Positions 32,712 to 42,155 of a stretch of DNA of 64,000 nt are shown here, piece after piece (position 1 is the stretch's first letter; every line of letters begins with the position of its first letter). Made by a program: the position numbers and the translations under genes. The notes under the pieces were generated by a model, which was not told where the DNA came from, did not search any database, and saw nothing but the letters and a program-made list of their open reading frames with translations. Source of the stretch: an uncultured Oscillospiraceae bacterium (GTDB lineage: Bacteria; Bacillota; Clostridia; Oscillospirales; Acutalibacteraceae); NCBI GenBank assembly GCA_900546265.1, contig URCA01000006.1, positions 1 to 64,000 of the forward strand. The letters run 5' to 3'.

Positions 32712-34829
32712 CTACATGGTCATTTCCAAAAACAGGGTAACGAGGAATCCGAAAAATTGCTGCATCAGGATGCCAATCATAATGACTAAAAATACAATCA
32801 CCGCAATGCTAAACACCGTCAGCGCGCTGGTGCCAAGAAACCGCCCCATGCTGTAGTCGTGAATTTTGATAGTTCCAATCGTCAGCAACAGCAAGGTATA
32901 CAGGAACATGACCGTTTGCAGTATGCCGAGGAACTCCGCTTCGGACGGCAGAAGGATATTGGATAGAACTAAGAATAGAACACGGCCTAGTATGACGGGA
33001 ATCAGGCTGTAACACGTTACGATTGCGATATCCCGCAAGCGACCCTTGCCCTCCATCAATGTGCAGACCGCTTTATTGCTCACGATCCACAATACAATCA
33101 GCCCTACGCTACGAGCTAGCACCCACAGGGAATTGAAGTTTGACGGATCGTGAAAGGTAAAGAGAAATCCTCCGCACAGTTCCTGCAAAACGGATAATAT
33201 ATAATACAGGAGAACTAGTACGCCGCATAAAAGCAGCGAACCCTCCTTTTTTTCTTTTATTTCGTTGAAAGACTGAACCGGCCGAATCGCCGTGTTGAGC
33301 ATTAAGCGCAACTGCTTATTTTTTATCGGTGCCAGCTTTTTACGCATGGATAACACCAGCACGGTCAACAATCCACCAATTAAAACCAAGCCGCAAGGCA
33401 AGAGTATCCAGAAATACTGGGTCAAAAACGCGTTTCGCTGTTTATCGAAAGCCAGGGCATAGGTGTCCCTGTCACATCCTTGCCGGGCGAGGGTCATCGC
33501 CCGCGTATATTCTCCTTCGGCCAGATAGGCGCGGGCGAGACCGCTATACGCCAGCTGGCAGTTACGATCCTGTCGCAGGATTTCCTCCCAGTCCGCCTTG
33601 GCCTCCTGATATTTTCCCGATAGGGTCAATGCGCGGGTGTCTCGCAGGAGGGCGCCGTAGGGCGTGCTCTGGAACACCGTCACCGTGTTTTGAATGCCGT
33701 CACAGACCAATACCTCCGAACCGCGGAGCGCGATGGCATTCGCCGCCTTAAAGGTGCCGGCCTGTTCTCCTGTTCCCATGCCTCCGCCGAAAGTCGTCAG
33801 TAGCCGGCACTCTTGATCATACAGAAACACCCGTCCATAGGTTGTGTCTAGGCAGTACATGAAGCCTTCATTGTCCACGGCAACGCCACCGATATCCTGT
33901 TTGAGCATTTGACCGGGGTCAAAGGTGGTATTGACTCCTTCATCGACAAAATTCACATCGTCGGAATTCAGCACGTTGGAGCCCCCGCCGGGGTTAAGTT
34001 TTTTAATCTGTCCCGTCATCTGGCTTATATCCGTAAACCCGGTTGCCGTATAAACAAAATTTTCCGCATCAATGCAAATATCGACGAAACAATACGGCAG
34101 CGCCCTGACGCTGGCCTCTTTCTTTTTATTGTTAACAAATAACCGACTCCACAAGCTTGACAGCGCGTCTGTCAGGGTCCCCTTTACTTTGTTTGCTCCA
34201 TAAAACCCGGAAAACGTATTATCCGCCGTATACAGCAAAGCACCATAATACGAACCGTCACTCAGCACATAGGTGTAACCATAGGAATCTACCGCCACCT
34301 TGATCGGCAGAAAACGGAAATCATCCGGAATCAGATTGGAATCGGGCAACGTAAGAATATCCGTTACCGTCCCCTTAGCGTCAGCCAGCAGTACCCGCTG
34401 GTTATCAGTGTCACAAATATAAATGGTGCCGTCCGTATGCACATAAACGCTACGCGCGCCCTCAAAGTTCAGCTGTTCGCCGTTATAGTTCAGGGATTTC
34501 AGTTCCCCTACAAGGGTGTGATTACTATCTGCAATAATCAGGCGGGAGTTGCCGCCGTCCAGAAGATAGAGATTGCCGCTGCTGTCGGTGCATATGTCAG
34601 ACAGCTGTTTAAATTCTTTCACGCCAAGGGAAGCGGCACTGACGACTGTTTTCACCGTATACGAAGGCTTTGCGTAAACCGCCTTCCGGCTGCCGGCGGC
34701 ACTGGTGTCCTCCCAATAGGTGTAGCTCTCATACGGAACCTCTTCACCGGACACCCAAAACGATGCGCATAGTCCAAACAACAGTGTCAGCACGGTTGCC
34801 GCCATTATGATTTTCCTCGTCATATTCAA
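32712..34829 (-). CDS. NHL-repeat beta-propeller protein with Yip1 membrane domain
   Basis: A 705-residue membrane protein. A signal peptide (KIIMAATVLTLLFGLCASFW) leads to an outside NHL-type beta-propeller (residues about 60-400) with repeats such as LSDICTDSSGNLYLLDGGNS, ARSVYVHTDGTIYICDTDNQ and IGGVAVDNEGFMYCLDTTYG. A TPR-like helical segment (YSGLARAYLAEGEYTRAMTL) follows, then a membrane helix and a cytoplasmic-to-membrane Yip1-type domain of five helices (residues about 520-705). Genes of this type stand between sugar importer permeases and DUF5696 genes in Firmicutes and may sense sugar or assemble the uptake system; the function is not established. The start at 34829 is a TTG after GGAGGG, or the ATG two codons on. 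It sits between importer 2 and the DUF5696 gene. Confidence 0.85.
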   Translation of the reverse strand: MNMTRKIIMAATVLTLLFGLCASFWVSGEEVPYESYTYWEDTSAAGSRKAVYAKPSYTVKTVVSAASLGVKEFKQLSDICTDSSGNLYLLDGGNSRLIIADSNHTLVGELKSLNYNGEQLNFEGARSVYVHTDGTIYICDTDNQRVLLADAKGTVTDILTLPDSNLIPDDFRFLPIKVAVDSYGYTYVLSDGSYYGALLYTADNTFSGFYGANKVKGTLTDALSSLWSRLFVNNKKKEASVRALPYCFVDICIDAENFVYTATGFTDISQMTGQIKKLNPGGGSNVLNSDDVNFVDEGVNTTFDPGQMLKQDIGGVAVDNEGFMYCLDTTYGRVFLYDQECRLLTTFGGGMGTGEQAGTFKAANAIALRGSEVLVCDGIQNTVTVFQSTPYGALLRDTRALTLSGKYQEAKADWEEILRQDRNCQLAYSGLARAYLAEGEYTRAMTLARQGCDRDTYALAFDKQRNAFLTQYFWILLPCGLVLIGGLLTVLVLSMRKKLAPIKNKQLRLMLNTAIRPVQSFNEIKEKKEGSLLLCGVLVLLYYILSVLQELCGGFLFTFHDPSNFNSLWVLARSVGLIVLWIVSNKAVCTLMEGKGRLRDIAIVTCYSLIPVILGRVLFLVLSNILLPSEAEFLGILQTVMFLYTLLLLTIGTIKIHDYSMGRFLGTSALTVFSIAVIVFLVIMIGILMQQFFGFLVTLFLEMTM

Positions 34830-34862
34830 AGGAGCCCTCCATCCTCTGCTTGCAGCCCGCTG

Positions 34863-35783
34863 CTATTCCTTAATGCCCGCGCTGCTCATGGCCTCGACCA
34901 CATTGCTCTGCGAAATCAAGTACACAATAACCGGCGGAATCATCATAATCACCGAGACCGCCATCGCACTGCCGGAGCGCACAATACCTCCCGCGGTTAC
35001 CTGAGCCATAATCATAGGCAGCGTTTTCAACTGCTCGCTGAATATGGTTCCCTGCGGCACTAACGCCCATATATCCCGAAACGCAAACAATGTCAGCGTC
35101 AGCAGAGCGGGCTTTACAATAGGCAAAACGATACGGAAGAAGCTACGAAAATATCCCGCCCCGTCTATGTTTGCCGCCTCCAGAAGGGTGTCGGGCACAT
35201 ACCCTTCTATATACTGCTTCATCAAGAACACGCCCAGCGTCGTCGCCATTTGCGGCATGATATAAACCAGATAGGTGTCAATAATATGCAGCTTGGATAA
35301 AATAAGGTATTGGGGCACGGATAAGGTATAGGCGTTGAACAGCAGCGCAAACTGCACAATCATGAACAGAACATTCCGGAAGCGAAGCTTGGATTTGGAC
35401 AGCGCAAACGCCGCCATTGCGGAAATCAGGATATACAACCCCGTCGTAATAACACTGACGAATACACTGTTAAACAGGTACCGGGTCAGCGGCACGAATT
35501 GATCAGACAGCAGACTGGGCAGGGCGACGTAATTTTCAATGGTCGGCCGCCGGACAAAGAATTGCGGCGGAAATAGCAACAATTCGTCAAGCGGCTTAAA
35601 AGAGGTGACAACCGCATAAATCAAGGGCAGCATGGTGAACAGCCCTGCAGAAAAAATGAGGACAAAGTACATGATGTTTGCCGCGCGAGAGCGGGTAAAG
35701 CGGCGAGTCTGTATCCGCCGCTTTACCCATGATCCAAAGAAGCGCCGGCCGGGGTTAGCCTTTGCCACAGAAGCTTGTTTCAT
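34863..35783 (-). CDS. Sugar ABC importer permease, MalG/MsmG type (importer 2)
   Basis: A 306-residue permease starting at the ATG at 35783 after AGGGG. Six membrane helices are seen, the first IMYFVLIFSAGLFTMLPLIY. The EAA loop is LLEAANIDGAGYFRSFFRIV followed by LPIVKP. The end, SQSNVVEAMSSAGIKE, is of the MalG type. It pairs with the MalF-type permease just upstream and the large binding protein before that. The longer open frame to 35894 runs through the coding sequence of the upstream gene and lacks a membrane signal at its start, so it was rejected. Confidence 0.92.
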   Translation of the reverse strand: MKQASVAKANPGRRFFGSWVKRRIQTRRFTRSRAANIMYFVLIFSAGLFTMLPLIYAVVTSFKPLDELLLFPPQFFVRRPTIENYVALPSLLSDQFVPLTRYLFNSVFVSVITTGLYILISAMAAFALSKSKLRFRNVLFMIVQFALLFNAYTLSVPQYLILSKLHIIDTYLVYIMPQMATTLGVFLMKQYIEGYVPDTLLEAANIDGAGYFRSFFRIVLPIVKPALLTLTLFAFRDIWALVPQGTIFSEQLKTLPMIMAQVTAGGIVRSGSAMAVSVIMMIPPVIVYLISQSNVVEAMSSAGIKE

Positions 35784-35793
35784 TGTGTTACCC

Positions 35794-36708
35794 CTACTTT
35801 CCAACCATTTGCAAAATCTTGCCCAGAATAATACGCGTCGCGGCCATAAGGATAAACAGCACCACGGCGATCGCTGACGCGTAGCCCATCTCATAGCGCA
35901 CCACGCCTACATCTGTCAAATGCGACACGATGGTATCGGCAGCAAATCCCGTGCTGGGAAACCCCGCCAGCTCAATCGCGATAGTGCTGACGGAAAAGCT
36001 GCTTTGAATCTGCATAACGACGCTGAACAGGATCATGTGCTGCATGGAGGGGAGAGTAATATACCACAATTCCTGCCACCGGTTTCGCACGCCGTCGATC
36101 GTCCCCGCCTCATACAGTTCCCTGTTAATATTTTGCAGGCCGGCAATATTGGCCAGAAAAGAAATGCCCATGCTCTGCCACAACTGCACCAAAATAATAA
36201 TCGGCAGGATAAAGTCAGGGTTTTTCAGCCACACCACCGGCTCGGTAATCAGTCCCATGGACAGCAAGAAGCTATTCAGATAACCGTAGCTGTCACCGCT
36301 GAATAAAACCTTCCATATAAAATACGCGTTCCCCACCAGTGACGGACTGTAAAACATAAAGGATAACAACGTGCGTACCTTAGGGGGGAATTCGTTGACG
36401 AACCAAGCCAGCAGAAACGCAAGCAGGAAGCCAAGCGGACCCGTTATGAGGGCAAACAGCAATGTATTCTTTAGAACAATAGGAAACACATTGTCGCTGG
36501 TGAACATCCTCAGGAAGTTGTCGATGCCGACAAAACGCACAGGGTTCAGCATATCATAGGAGGTGAAGCTCAGTACAAGGGATGAGATGATGGGCACAAC
36601 GGTGAGAAGGGTAAACAGGAGAAAAAAAGGCAGAAGCATGACAACCATAGGCCACTGACCATGCAGCGACCTTGCCGCGCCCCGGCGCTTATTAGTTAAT
36701 GAATTCAT
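35794..36708 (-). CDS. Sugar ABC importer permease, MalF/UgpA type (importer 2)
   Basis: A 304-residue permease starting at the ATG at 36708, with GGGGGACGAG before it. Six membrane helices: WPMVVMLLPFFLLFTLLTVV is the first. The EAA motif is LYEAGTIDGVRNRWQELWYI followed by TLPSM. The last helix is AIAVVLFILMAATRIILGKI. It forms importer 2 with the downstream MalG-type protein and the binding protein encoded upstream. The gaps are 10 bases to the next gene and 13 to the previous one, so all three are on one transcript. Confidence 0.92.
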   Translation of the reverse strand: MNSLTNKRRGAARSLHGQWPMVVMLLPFFLLFTLLTVVPIISSLVLSFTSYDMLNPVRFVGIDNFLRMFTSDNVFPIVLKNTLLFALITGPLGFLLAFLLAWFVNEFPPKVRTLLSFMFYSPSLVGNAYFIWKVLFSGDSYGYLNSFLLSMGLITEPVVWLKNPDFILPIIILVQLWQSMGISFLANIAGLQNINRELYEAGTIDGVRNRWQELWYITLPSMQHMILFSVVMQIQSSFSVSTIAIELAGFPSTGFAADTIVSHLTDVGVVRYEMGYASAIAVVLFILMAATRIILGKILQMVGK

Positions 36709-36721
36709 ATCTCGTCCCCCC

Positions 36722-39610
36722 TTACTGCACATATTCCTTAATTTTACGGCTTATTTCCGCGTCGGCAACTTCGCTCCATTTCAAGATGGCGTCTTTCCCA
36801 TTGGATTCGCCGTTGACAACCGCCCAAAATGCTTGGTCAATAGCCCGCGTCAGATAGTAGCTACCGGGGATTTCAGGCAATTCCTCAACGTTCTCCCATT
36901 GCGCCATCAAATTGTTCCGAACTTCCGGCTCCCATGCCAAGTCGGCGAACGCTTCGACCGTAGCCGTGGGATGCCGTCCGACCAAACCCAACACGGATTC
37001 GAGATTGCGGGAATATCGCGCCTGCGTCTGAGCGGATGTCCACCATTTCAGGAACTCCCATGCTTCGTCAACGTGGGACGATTTGGCCACGATAGCACAG
37101 CCGGTTCCCGCTCCGGTAATTGCTTTATTCTCACTGGTGAACGATGGCACCGGTTCCACAGACCACCGTCCCTGAATCCCGGATGCGGCCTGTGACAACG
37201 TTAAATAAAGCGTATACGGCGCGATACCCAGCGGCATGGTACCGACGCTGAATCGGTTATAAAAATCTGCTTCCTTGAGGAATTTATAATCCGTATACAG
37301 ACGAGTCCACTGTTCGAAAACAGAAATGGCCTCCGGCGTGTTGATGGCCGTCGCCGTCCGACTGTCATTATAGATAGGCAGCCCGCTCTGGGCCATCATC
37401 GTCGCATACAGGTTCAGGTTGCCAAGGCCTGTGTCCACCGACGTGGTCGTGGATATCGTTGTGTAGGGAATATACACCTGCATATTGTTGCGCTGAATGA
37501 CCGTCGCTGCGTGTATGAAATCCTCCCATGTCTCGGGAACCGTCAAACCAAGTTCCTCAAACACATCGCTGCGGTAGAACATACTGAAAAAGGTCTGTGT
37601 ATCCGGCAGCGCGTAGCATGCATCACTATACCGGTAGGGTTCCTCCGCCCCCGGCTGGAAACGCTCCAGAACGCTGTTAAAATCGTCAAACTGTGTCAAA
37701 TCGTACAGTGCATGGCGCATCCCCAGGTTCACCGGCTCCGCGCGGGCCATCTGGAGAGCGCAGTCAGGTGAATTTCCCGACAGAATACCCTTGACCAGCG
37801 TGGCGTTGACAATTTCCAGCTGCACGCCGATTCCGGTCTCTGGAACGAACGAGTCTTGAATCAATGAGTTTAGAATCATCGCCTGATCCCGGCCCCAGTT
37901 CACCCACAGACGGATGGTTTTCTGCGTATCCTGCACCGCAGAAATGGAGCGGTAGTCACGCGTAAACGAGTTGCAGAACCGCTGGAAGCCAAACGACAGC
38001 TTCTCAAAAAAGCCCGCTTTATCTCCATTAAATTCCGTGTCATGAGGAACGATTTGTATCTCGTCGATAGCCAGCGGCATGGACGCCATTTCATACAGCC
38101 ATGAGCTGACGGTACAGTAATTGGTATAGTAATCCTTAATATACTGGTGGGCGGTATAGGGGCGATCCAGCATCAAGCGCAGCACACGCGCCATATTCTC
38201 CAACGAGGCGATATACTGGCTGCTTCTCTTTCCCGTCATCGCGCGCATATCCTGCGCCAAGCTCGTCAGCGCATCCAGATTTCTTTGCAGCGTTTTTTCA
38301 AAATCTGGAACCTGCCGAAACAGCTCATAGTCACGGTTCATATCCGGCGATTCGCCGGTAATCATGACCATTTTCATATACTCGTCACCCAGGCTGCTCA
38401 CCAGTTCGGACAGTCTCCGGTAAAAGGGCGCCATATCGCCCAGCGTACCTTCCAGAGACAGTTGATGATCGCCGGCCTTCAGCCAGATAAGATACGGTGT
38501 CCCATCCGTATCCGACATGGCGCTGAACTGCCACTGCGGCTTATAGGAAAACTTCAGGTTCTGCGCTTCGGCAAAGGGCGTTTTTCCGTCGATTTTCAAC
38601 CAGCGATAAGATTCGCCGTTAATAACCTGATCCTGCTTGAAGTGAAAACCAACCTTGTAATACCCGTCTGTTTCCACGGTAAAGTTCCACACCAGCGTTT
38701 CTCCCGGCAGCTTCCACGAGCTGCCGCCTATATAGTTCAGTTTAGAAAGGCGCGGGCTGGCCGGTGTCAGGCTGGCCGTACCGTTGTCCGATTTTGGAAC
38801 CAACGAACGCGTCGATTTTATCGCGGCGTTTTCGCCTTGGATGACCACTGGTTTCACTTGTCCCCCGGTCGGCGCCGGATCGTAGCCCGCTGCTTTATCG
38901 ATATACGCCTCCGGTTTTTCCGGTGCACGCAACTCGATTTTCTCCAAAGCAAAAGGCACGCCGCCAGCCACAAGAGTCAACTCATGCATTCCCGCGGTCA
39001 AATACAGCGTATACGGCCGTGCGATCACACCGCTTGCATCCCTCGCGGGCCAGCTGACAAATGCGTCGTATTCCTCCTGCTCCGGGGTCAGTTCGTTGCC
39101 CATGCCGTCCCTGCGCCATTCGCCGTCCTCGTTCCTCCACATACGAGGCAACTCCAGCTTCTCCATACCCTCAAACGGGTATTCGCCATTCACACGAAGT
39201 CCCAGCCGAATGTCGACGCCACTGCCTTCCAGCGGCAGGTAAGTCAGCCAAACGGTATACAACGCATCCACAGGAACCTCCGTCAAATAGGTGACGGTAC
39301 CCTCGCCATTGCTCCAAAGGAGCACATTTTTTCCATCCGCATATTGCTCCTTCGTCTGTACGTCGGCGGAATCTTCCCTTATGTAATCCGCGCCCGCGAC
39401 ACGGATTTCCTCCTTTGCGGCGGGAATCCCGGTCAGGCCAGCGAGATAGCTCTCATATCCTCCCGCGTCCGTTTTGGTCGTGTCTTGCTCAACCGCGGCT
39501 GTTACCGGTTCTGACTGTGCCGCCGCTGTCTGGGGCAGCGTAACACACAGCAAGCCGCCTATCGTCACGATAACCAGACAGAAACCGGAGAGCCCTTTCA
39601 AACGCAGCAT
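36722..39610 (-). CDS. Very large sugar-binding protein of importer 2, with N-terminal carbohydrate-binding-like domains
   Basis: A protein of about 962 residues starting at the ATG at 39610 after AAAGGA. The signal peptide ends near PQTAAAQ; there is no lipobox. Residues about 75-240 and 255-400 are two beta-sandwich domains like carbohydrate-binding modules (VPVDALYTVWLTYLPLEG, RPYTLYLTAGMHELTLVAGG; WNFTVETDGYYKVGFHFKQD, GTPYLIWLKAGDHQLSLEGT). Helical spacer regions follow. Residues about 560-962 are the binding fold (TIRLWVNWGRDQAMILNSLI, DCALQMARAEPVNLGMRH, TFFSMFYRSDVFEELGLTVP, GTGCAIVAKSSHVDEAWEFL). Normal family members have about 400-500 residues, so this is about twice as long. The extra domains may grip a long glycan before uptake. 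It is the first gene of importer 2. Confidence 0.88.
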   Translation of the reverse strand: MLRLKGLSGFCLVIVTIGGLLCVTLPQTAAAQSEPVTAAVEQDTTKTDAGGYESYLAGLTGIPAAKEEIRVAGADYIREDSADVQTKEQYADGKNVLLWSNGEGTVTYLTEVPVDALYTVWLTYLPLEGSGVDIRLGLRVNGEYPFEGMEKLELPRMWRNEDGEWRRDGMGNELTPEQEEYDAFVSWPARDASGVIARPYTLYLTAGMHELTLVAGGVPFALEKIELRAPEKPEAYIDKAAGYDPAPTGGQVKPVVIQGENAAIKSTRSLVPKSDNGTASLTPASPRLSKLNYIGGSSWKLPGETLVWNFTVETDGYYKVGFHFKQDQVINGESYRWLKIDGKTPFAEAQNLKFSYKPQWQFSAMSDTDGTPYLIWLKAGDHQLSLEGTLGDMAPFYRRLSELVSSLGDEYMKMVMITGESPDMNRDYELFRQVPDFEKTLQRNLDALTSLAQDMRAMTGKRSSQYIASLENMARVLRLMLDRPYTAHQYIKDYYTNYCTVSSWLYEMASMPLAIDEIQIVPHDTEFNGDKAGFFEKLSFGFQRFCNSFTRDYRSISAVQDTQKTIRLWVNWGRDQAMILNSLIQDSFVPETGIGVQLEIVNATLVKGILSGNSPDCALQMARAEPVNLGMRHALYDLTQFDDFNSVLERFQPGAEEPYRYSDACYALPDTQTFFSMFYRSDVFEELGLTVPETWEDFIHAATVIQRNNMQVYIPYTTISTTTSVDTGLGNLNLYATMMAQSGLPIYNDSRTATAINTPEAISVFEQWTRLYTDYKFLKEADFYNRFSVGTMPLGIAPYTLYLTLSQAASGIQGRWSVEPVPSFTSENKAITGAGTGCAIVAKSSHVDEAWEFLKWWTSAQTQARYSRNLESVLGLVGRHPTATVEAFADLAWEPEVRNNLMAQWENVEELPEIPGSYYLTRAIDQAFWAVVNGESNGKDAILKWSEVADAEISRKIKEYVQ

Positions 39611-39664
39611 AGCTCGAATATCCTTTCTCAAAACGGTACTCGCTGACCGGCAGCGGAGACCAAA

Positions 39665-40489
39665 TTAACCAACAACATACAAATCGCCGAGTCCGGGCTT
39701 CTGATAAAGGCGGATCCAATCGATCCAGTAATCCATCGGAAACGCCGAGGTATCGTCGACAAGGGCGTTTTCTCCCGGAGACCACCGGCTGTATGGCGTA
39801 AATAGGTGATTATTGAGAAGGATAAATAACGGGTCATGGAAACCGTCCATATCTCCACCCGCATCAAAATCTCTGGATAGATCAAATGTCATATACGGCT
39901 CGCTATCCACATACATCGTCATGGCGTCCGGTGTCCATTCAAAACCATAGAGATGGTATTCCTCATTTAAGCTGGTACTGTCCCGAAAGGAATACCGGAT
40001 TCTCTCCGCGTAAGGGAATTGCGTGTGCGCACCGTCAGCATACCACTTATGAATATTGGAAGCCAGCGTGGTTTTGCTTGCGAAAACCTCAAACACATCC
40101 ACTTCCACCATGTATGCCATGGTGGCCCTCGGCGCAAGCTTGCCTGTGGCGGACTTCATCCAGAACGACGGCCAGGCACCTTTCTTGAAGGGCACCTTTG
40201 CCCGCATTTCGAGAAAACCATATCGAAAATGCATCCGATCGAACGTGGTGATCGAATAACAAGTCGTATAATGCGGGCCGCCGTCGTCCACGTTCTTATC
40301 ACGGATGGCGCTCAGCTTCAGCTGGCTGTCCTCAACACGCATAACCGCGGGGTTCGACTCGTCCGCCAAACCGGTATCCTCGCTTCCCCGCATACTCTCC
40401 AGAAGCTGCCACCTGGCAGGATCCAGCACGCTCCCGTCAAATTCATCATGCCATACCAGTGTGTAGCCGCCCGGCTTCGAGATATCCAT
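39665..40489 (-). CDS. GH16-type endoglucanase-like enzyme without signal peptide
   Basis: A 274-residue glycoside hydrolase of family 16. The start of the fold is YTLVWHDEFDGSVLDPARWQ. The catalytic ExDxxE motif reads EVDVFE, with the first Glu as nucleophile and the last as acid/base. Other parts are FEMRAKVPFKKGAWPSF-like sequence (FLEMRAKVPFKKGAWPSFWM), SNIHKWYADGAHTQ, EYHLYGFEWTPDAMTMYVDS and YWIDWIRLYQKPG. The start was set at the ATG at 40489 after GGGGGA; either way no signal peptide exists, so the enzyme stays in the cytoplasm, which is uncommon for GH16. It closely resembles the lipoprotein enzyme encoded next to it, suggesting duplication. GH16 members cut laminarin, lichenan, agar, carrageenan or xyloglucan; which one applies is unclear. 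Confidence 0.9.
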   Translation of the reverse strand: MDISKPGGYTLVWHDEFDGSVLDPARWQLLESMRGSEDTGLADESNPAVMRVEDSQLKLSAIRDKNVDDGGPHYTTCYSITTFDRMHFRYGFLEMRAKVPFKKGAWPSFWMKSATGKLAPRATMAYMVEVDVFEVFASKTTLASNIHKWYADGAHTQFPYAERIRYSFRDSTSLNEEYHLYGFEWTPDAMTMYVDSEPYMTFDLSRDFDAGGDMDGFHDPLFILLNNHLFTPYSRWSPGENALVDDTSAFPMDYWIDWIRLYQKPGLGDLYVVG

Positions 40490-40542
40490 ATGTAATCCCC
40501 CATTCCCTTCCATCGCTTTTTTCACCCGTTTCACATCGAATC

Positions 40543-41985
40543 CTATCCCTGCTTGGTGTGCAGCTCACCAACGCCTGGCTCCTGGTACAGGCGAACCCAA
40601 TCCACACAATACTCGATGGGGAATTTTGTATAGTCGTTGGCGATGGCCTCCGGATTCGGAATATACGCGCCATGTTCCGTAAACAAGTGATTGCTCATCA
40701 TGAAGTACATGCAATCGTGGAAGCCGTCCATGTTCCCGCCTTCATCAAAATCGTAGGACAGGTCAAATGTCATATAGTCAACACCGTCAATGCTCATGGT
40801 CATTTTCTCCGGCGTCCATTCAAAACCGTAGAGATGATACTCCTCGTTGAGATTGTAATAGTTCTCGAACCGATAACTTTCCTTTTTTCCCCCGGGATAC
40901 TGCGTATGAGTTCCATTGGCATACCATTTATGCAGGTTCGGAGAAAGTGTGTGAACACTTGAGAACACCTCCAGGATATCCACCTCCGCGAAATAGTCGG
41001 TGGTTTTCCTCGGTGCCAGCTTTCCAGTCGACTTCATCCAAAAAGACGGCCATGCGCCCTGCTTGTAGGGCAGTTTCGCGCGCATAACCAGATACCCGTA
41101 CTTATAATTCATCGTTTCTTGGGTGCTGACGGTTTGAGCCGTGGCGTACCGGACCATGGGCTCGACCGGGCTGAAATACCGGCGCGCACTCATCTGGAGG
41201 TAGCCATCCGCTACCTTGACGTAATCCGGATTTTCATCGTTCATCAGCACGAGATCAGGGCGCGGTCCCATGTCGGTGCCAAAGTGCCATTTCAAGTCGT
41301 CCAGCGAGTCGCTGTCGAACTCATCGCCCCATACATACACATATTTTTCCAGCATCTTTGTTCCAAAATCAAAGGTTTTCTGATAGGGCATGATATTGCC
41401 CGTAGCCGTACTATTCGCAATAAATTGAGTTATCGCCCTATGCGCCGCGACATAGTGTCCTAGGTCAAACACCAGTTTCTTCCCCTTAACTGATACCGCA
41501 TAGACATTATCATCCAGGCTCTTGTTACTTTGGCTACGGTTGGTTTTACCTATCAGGATTTCCTTGTCGGTTTCCTTCTGGCTATCCTTGACTATCGGCA
41601 GGTCCACTTGATATTTCTGCGCATAAAATGCTTTGAGGCGTTCCGCCGCCTGGAGTACCTCGCGTTCGGCCGCGGCCGGGACCACGATGGTATATCCAGC
41701 CGGACCGTCCCATTTGACGGAGGCTACCGTCGTCGTCGTCGTGCGAGAGGTTGTGGTGGAGCGCTCGGCGGACAACACCGTCGTCTGCGTGCCGTCTGTC
41801 TGCGGCGCGCCGGTGGAGCCGGTCGTCTCCGCCGTCGCCGACGCAGTGGTGGTTCTCTCAATCGTTTTGGAACCGCTTCCCGTGGACATCGTGGAGGACG
41901 TCTCCTTGCTAGAGGTCGGCTGATTTGTGCACGATGAAAGGCTGAGGCCGAGTACCACGGCTAGAATAAAGGCTGCTTTTCTCAT
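40543..41985 (-). CDS. GH16 lipoprotein glycoside hydrolase
   Basis: A 480-residue exported enzyme. The signal peptide ends in the lipobox LSSC (residues about 16-19), so it is anchored at the outer face. A Ser/Thr-rich linker of about 75 residues (SSTMSTGSGSK, TTTSRTTTTT) is followed by an alpha/beta domain of about 120 residues (GYTIVVPAAAEREVLQAAER, YQVDLPIVKDSQKETDKEIL, IGKTNRSQSNKSL) of the kind often found before catalytic domains of glycosidases. The GH16 domain starts at YVYVWGDEFDSDSLDDLKWH and has EVDILE as its catalytic motif, SPNLHKWYANGTHTQYPGG and YHLYGFEWTPEKMTMSIDG. It likely cuts the polysaccharide outside. ATG start at 41985 after GGGAGG; a strong promoter lies about 80 bases upstream. 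First gene of the leftward cluster. Confidence 0.92.
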   Translation of the reverse strand: MRKAAFILAVVLGLSLSSCTNQPTSSKETSSTMSTGSGSKTIERTTTASATAETTGSTGAPQTDGTQTTVLSAERSTTTSRTTTTTVASVKWDGPAGYTIVVPAAAEREVLQAAERLKAFYAQKYQVDLPIVKDSQKETDKEILIGKTNRSQSNKSLDDNVYAVSVKGKKLVFDLGHYVAAHRAITQFIANSTATGNIMPYQKTFDFGTKMLEKYVYVWGDEFDSDSLDDLKWHFGTDMGPRPDLVLMNDENPDYVKVADGYLQMSARRYFSPVEPMVRYATAQTVSTQETMNYKYGYLVMRAKLPYKQGAWPSFWMKSTGKLAPRKTTDYFAEVDILEVFSSVHTLSPNLHKWYANGTHTQYPGGKKESYRFENYYNLNEEYHLYGFEWTPEKMTMSIDGVDYMTFDLSYDFDEGGNMDGFHDCMYFMMSNHLFTEHGAYIPNPEAIANDYTKFPIEYCVDWVRLYQEPGVGELHTKQG

Positions 41986-42066
41986 CTGAACTTACCTCCC
42001 TGTTCTGCGTCCCACATCGTACGCACGATCATCAAGTTGACTCAAAAATCACAGGTATATTTTTCA

Positions 42067-42095
42067 ATTATATAGTTTCGGTCCAAAATATGCAA
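42067..42095 (-). promoter_or_regulatory. Promoter of the GH16-importer cluster
   Basis: On the - strand TTGCAT (42090-42095), a 17-base spacer and TATAAT (42067-42072) form a near-consensus vegetative promoter. A leader of about 75 bases would precede the GH16 lipoprotein ATG at 41985. Its strength suggests that regulation, if any, acts through a repressor or readthrough control rather than an activator. Confidence 0.7.
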
Positions 42096-42155
42096 AGGAA
42101 TTTTTATACATTTCCATCTTAATTCCATGGTTTTCTTGAATTCTAAGCATCCGCC

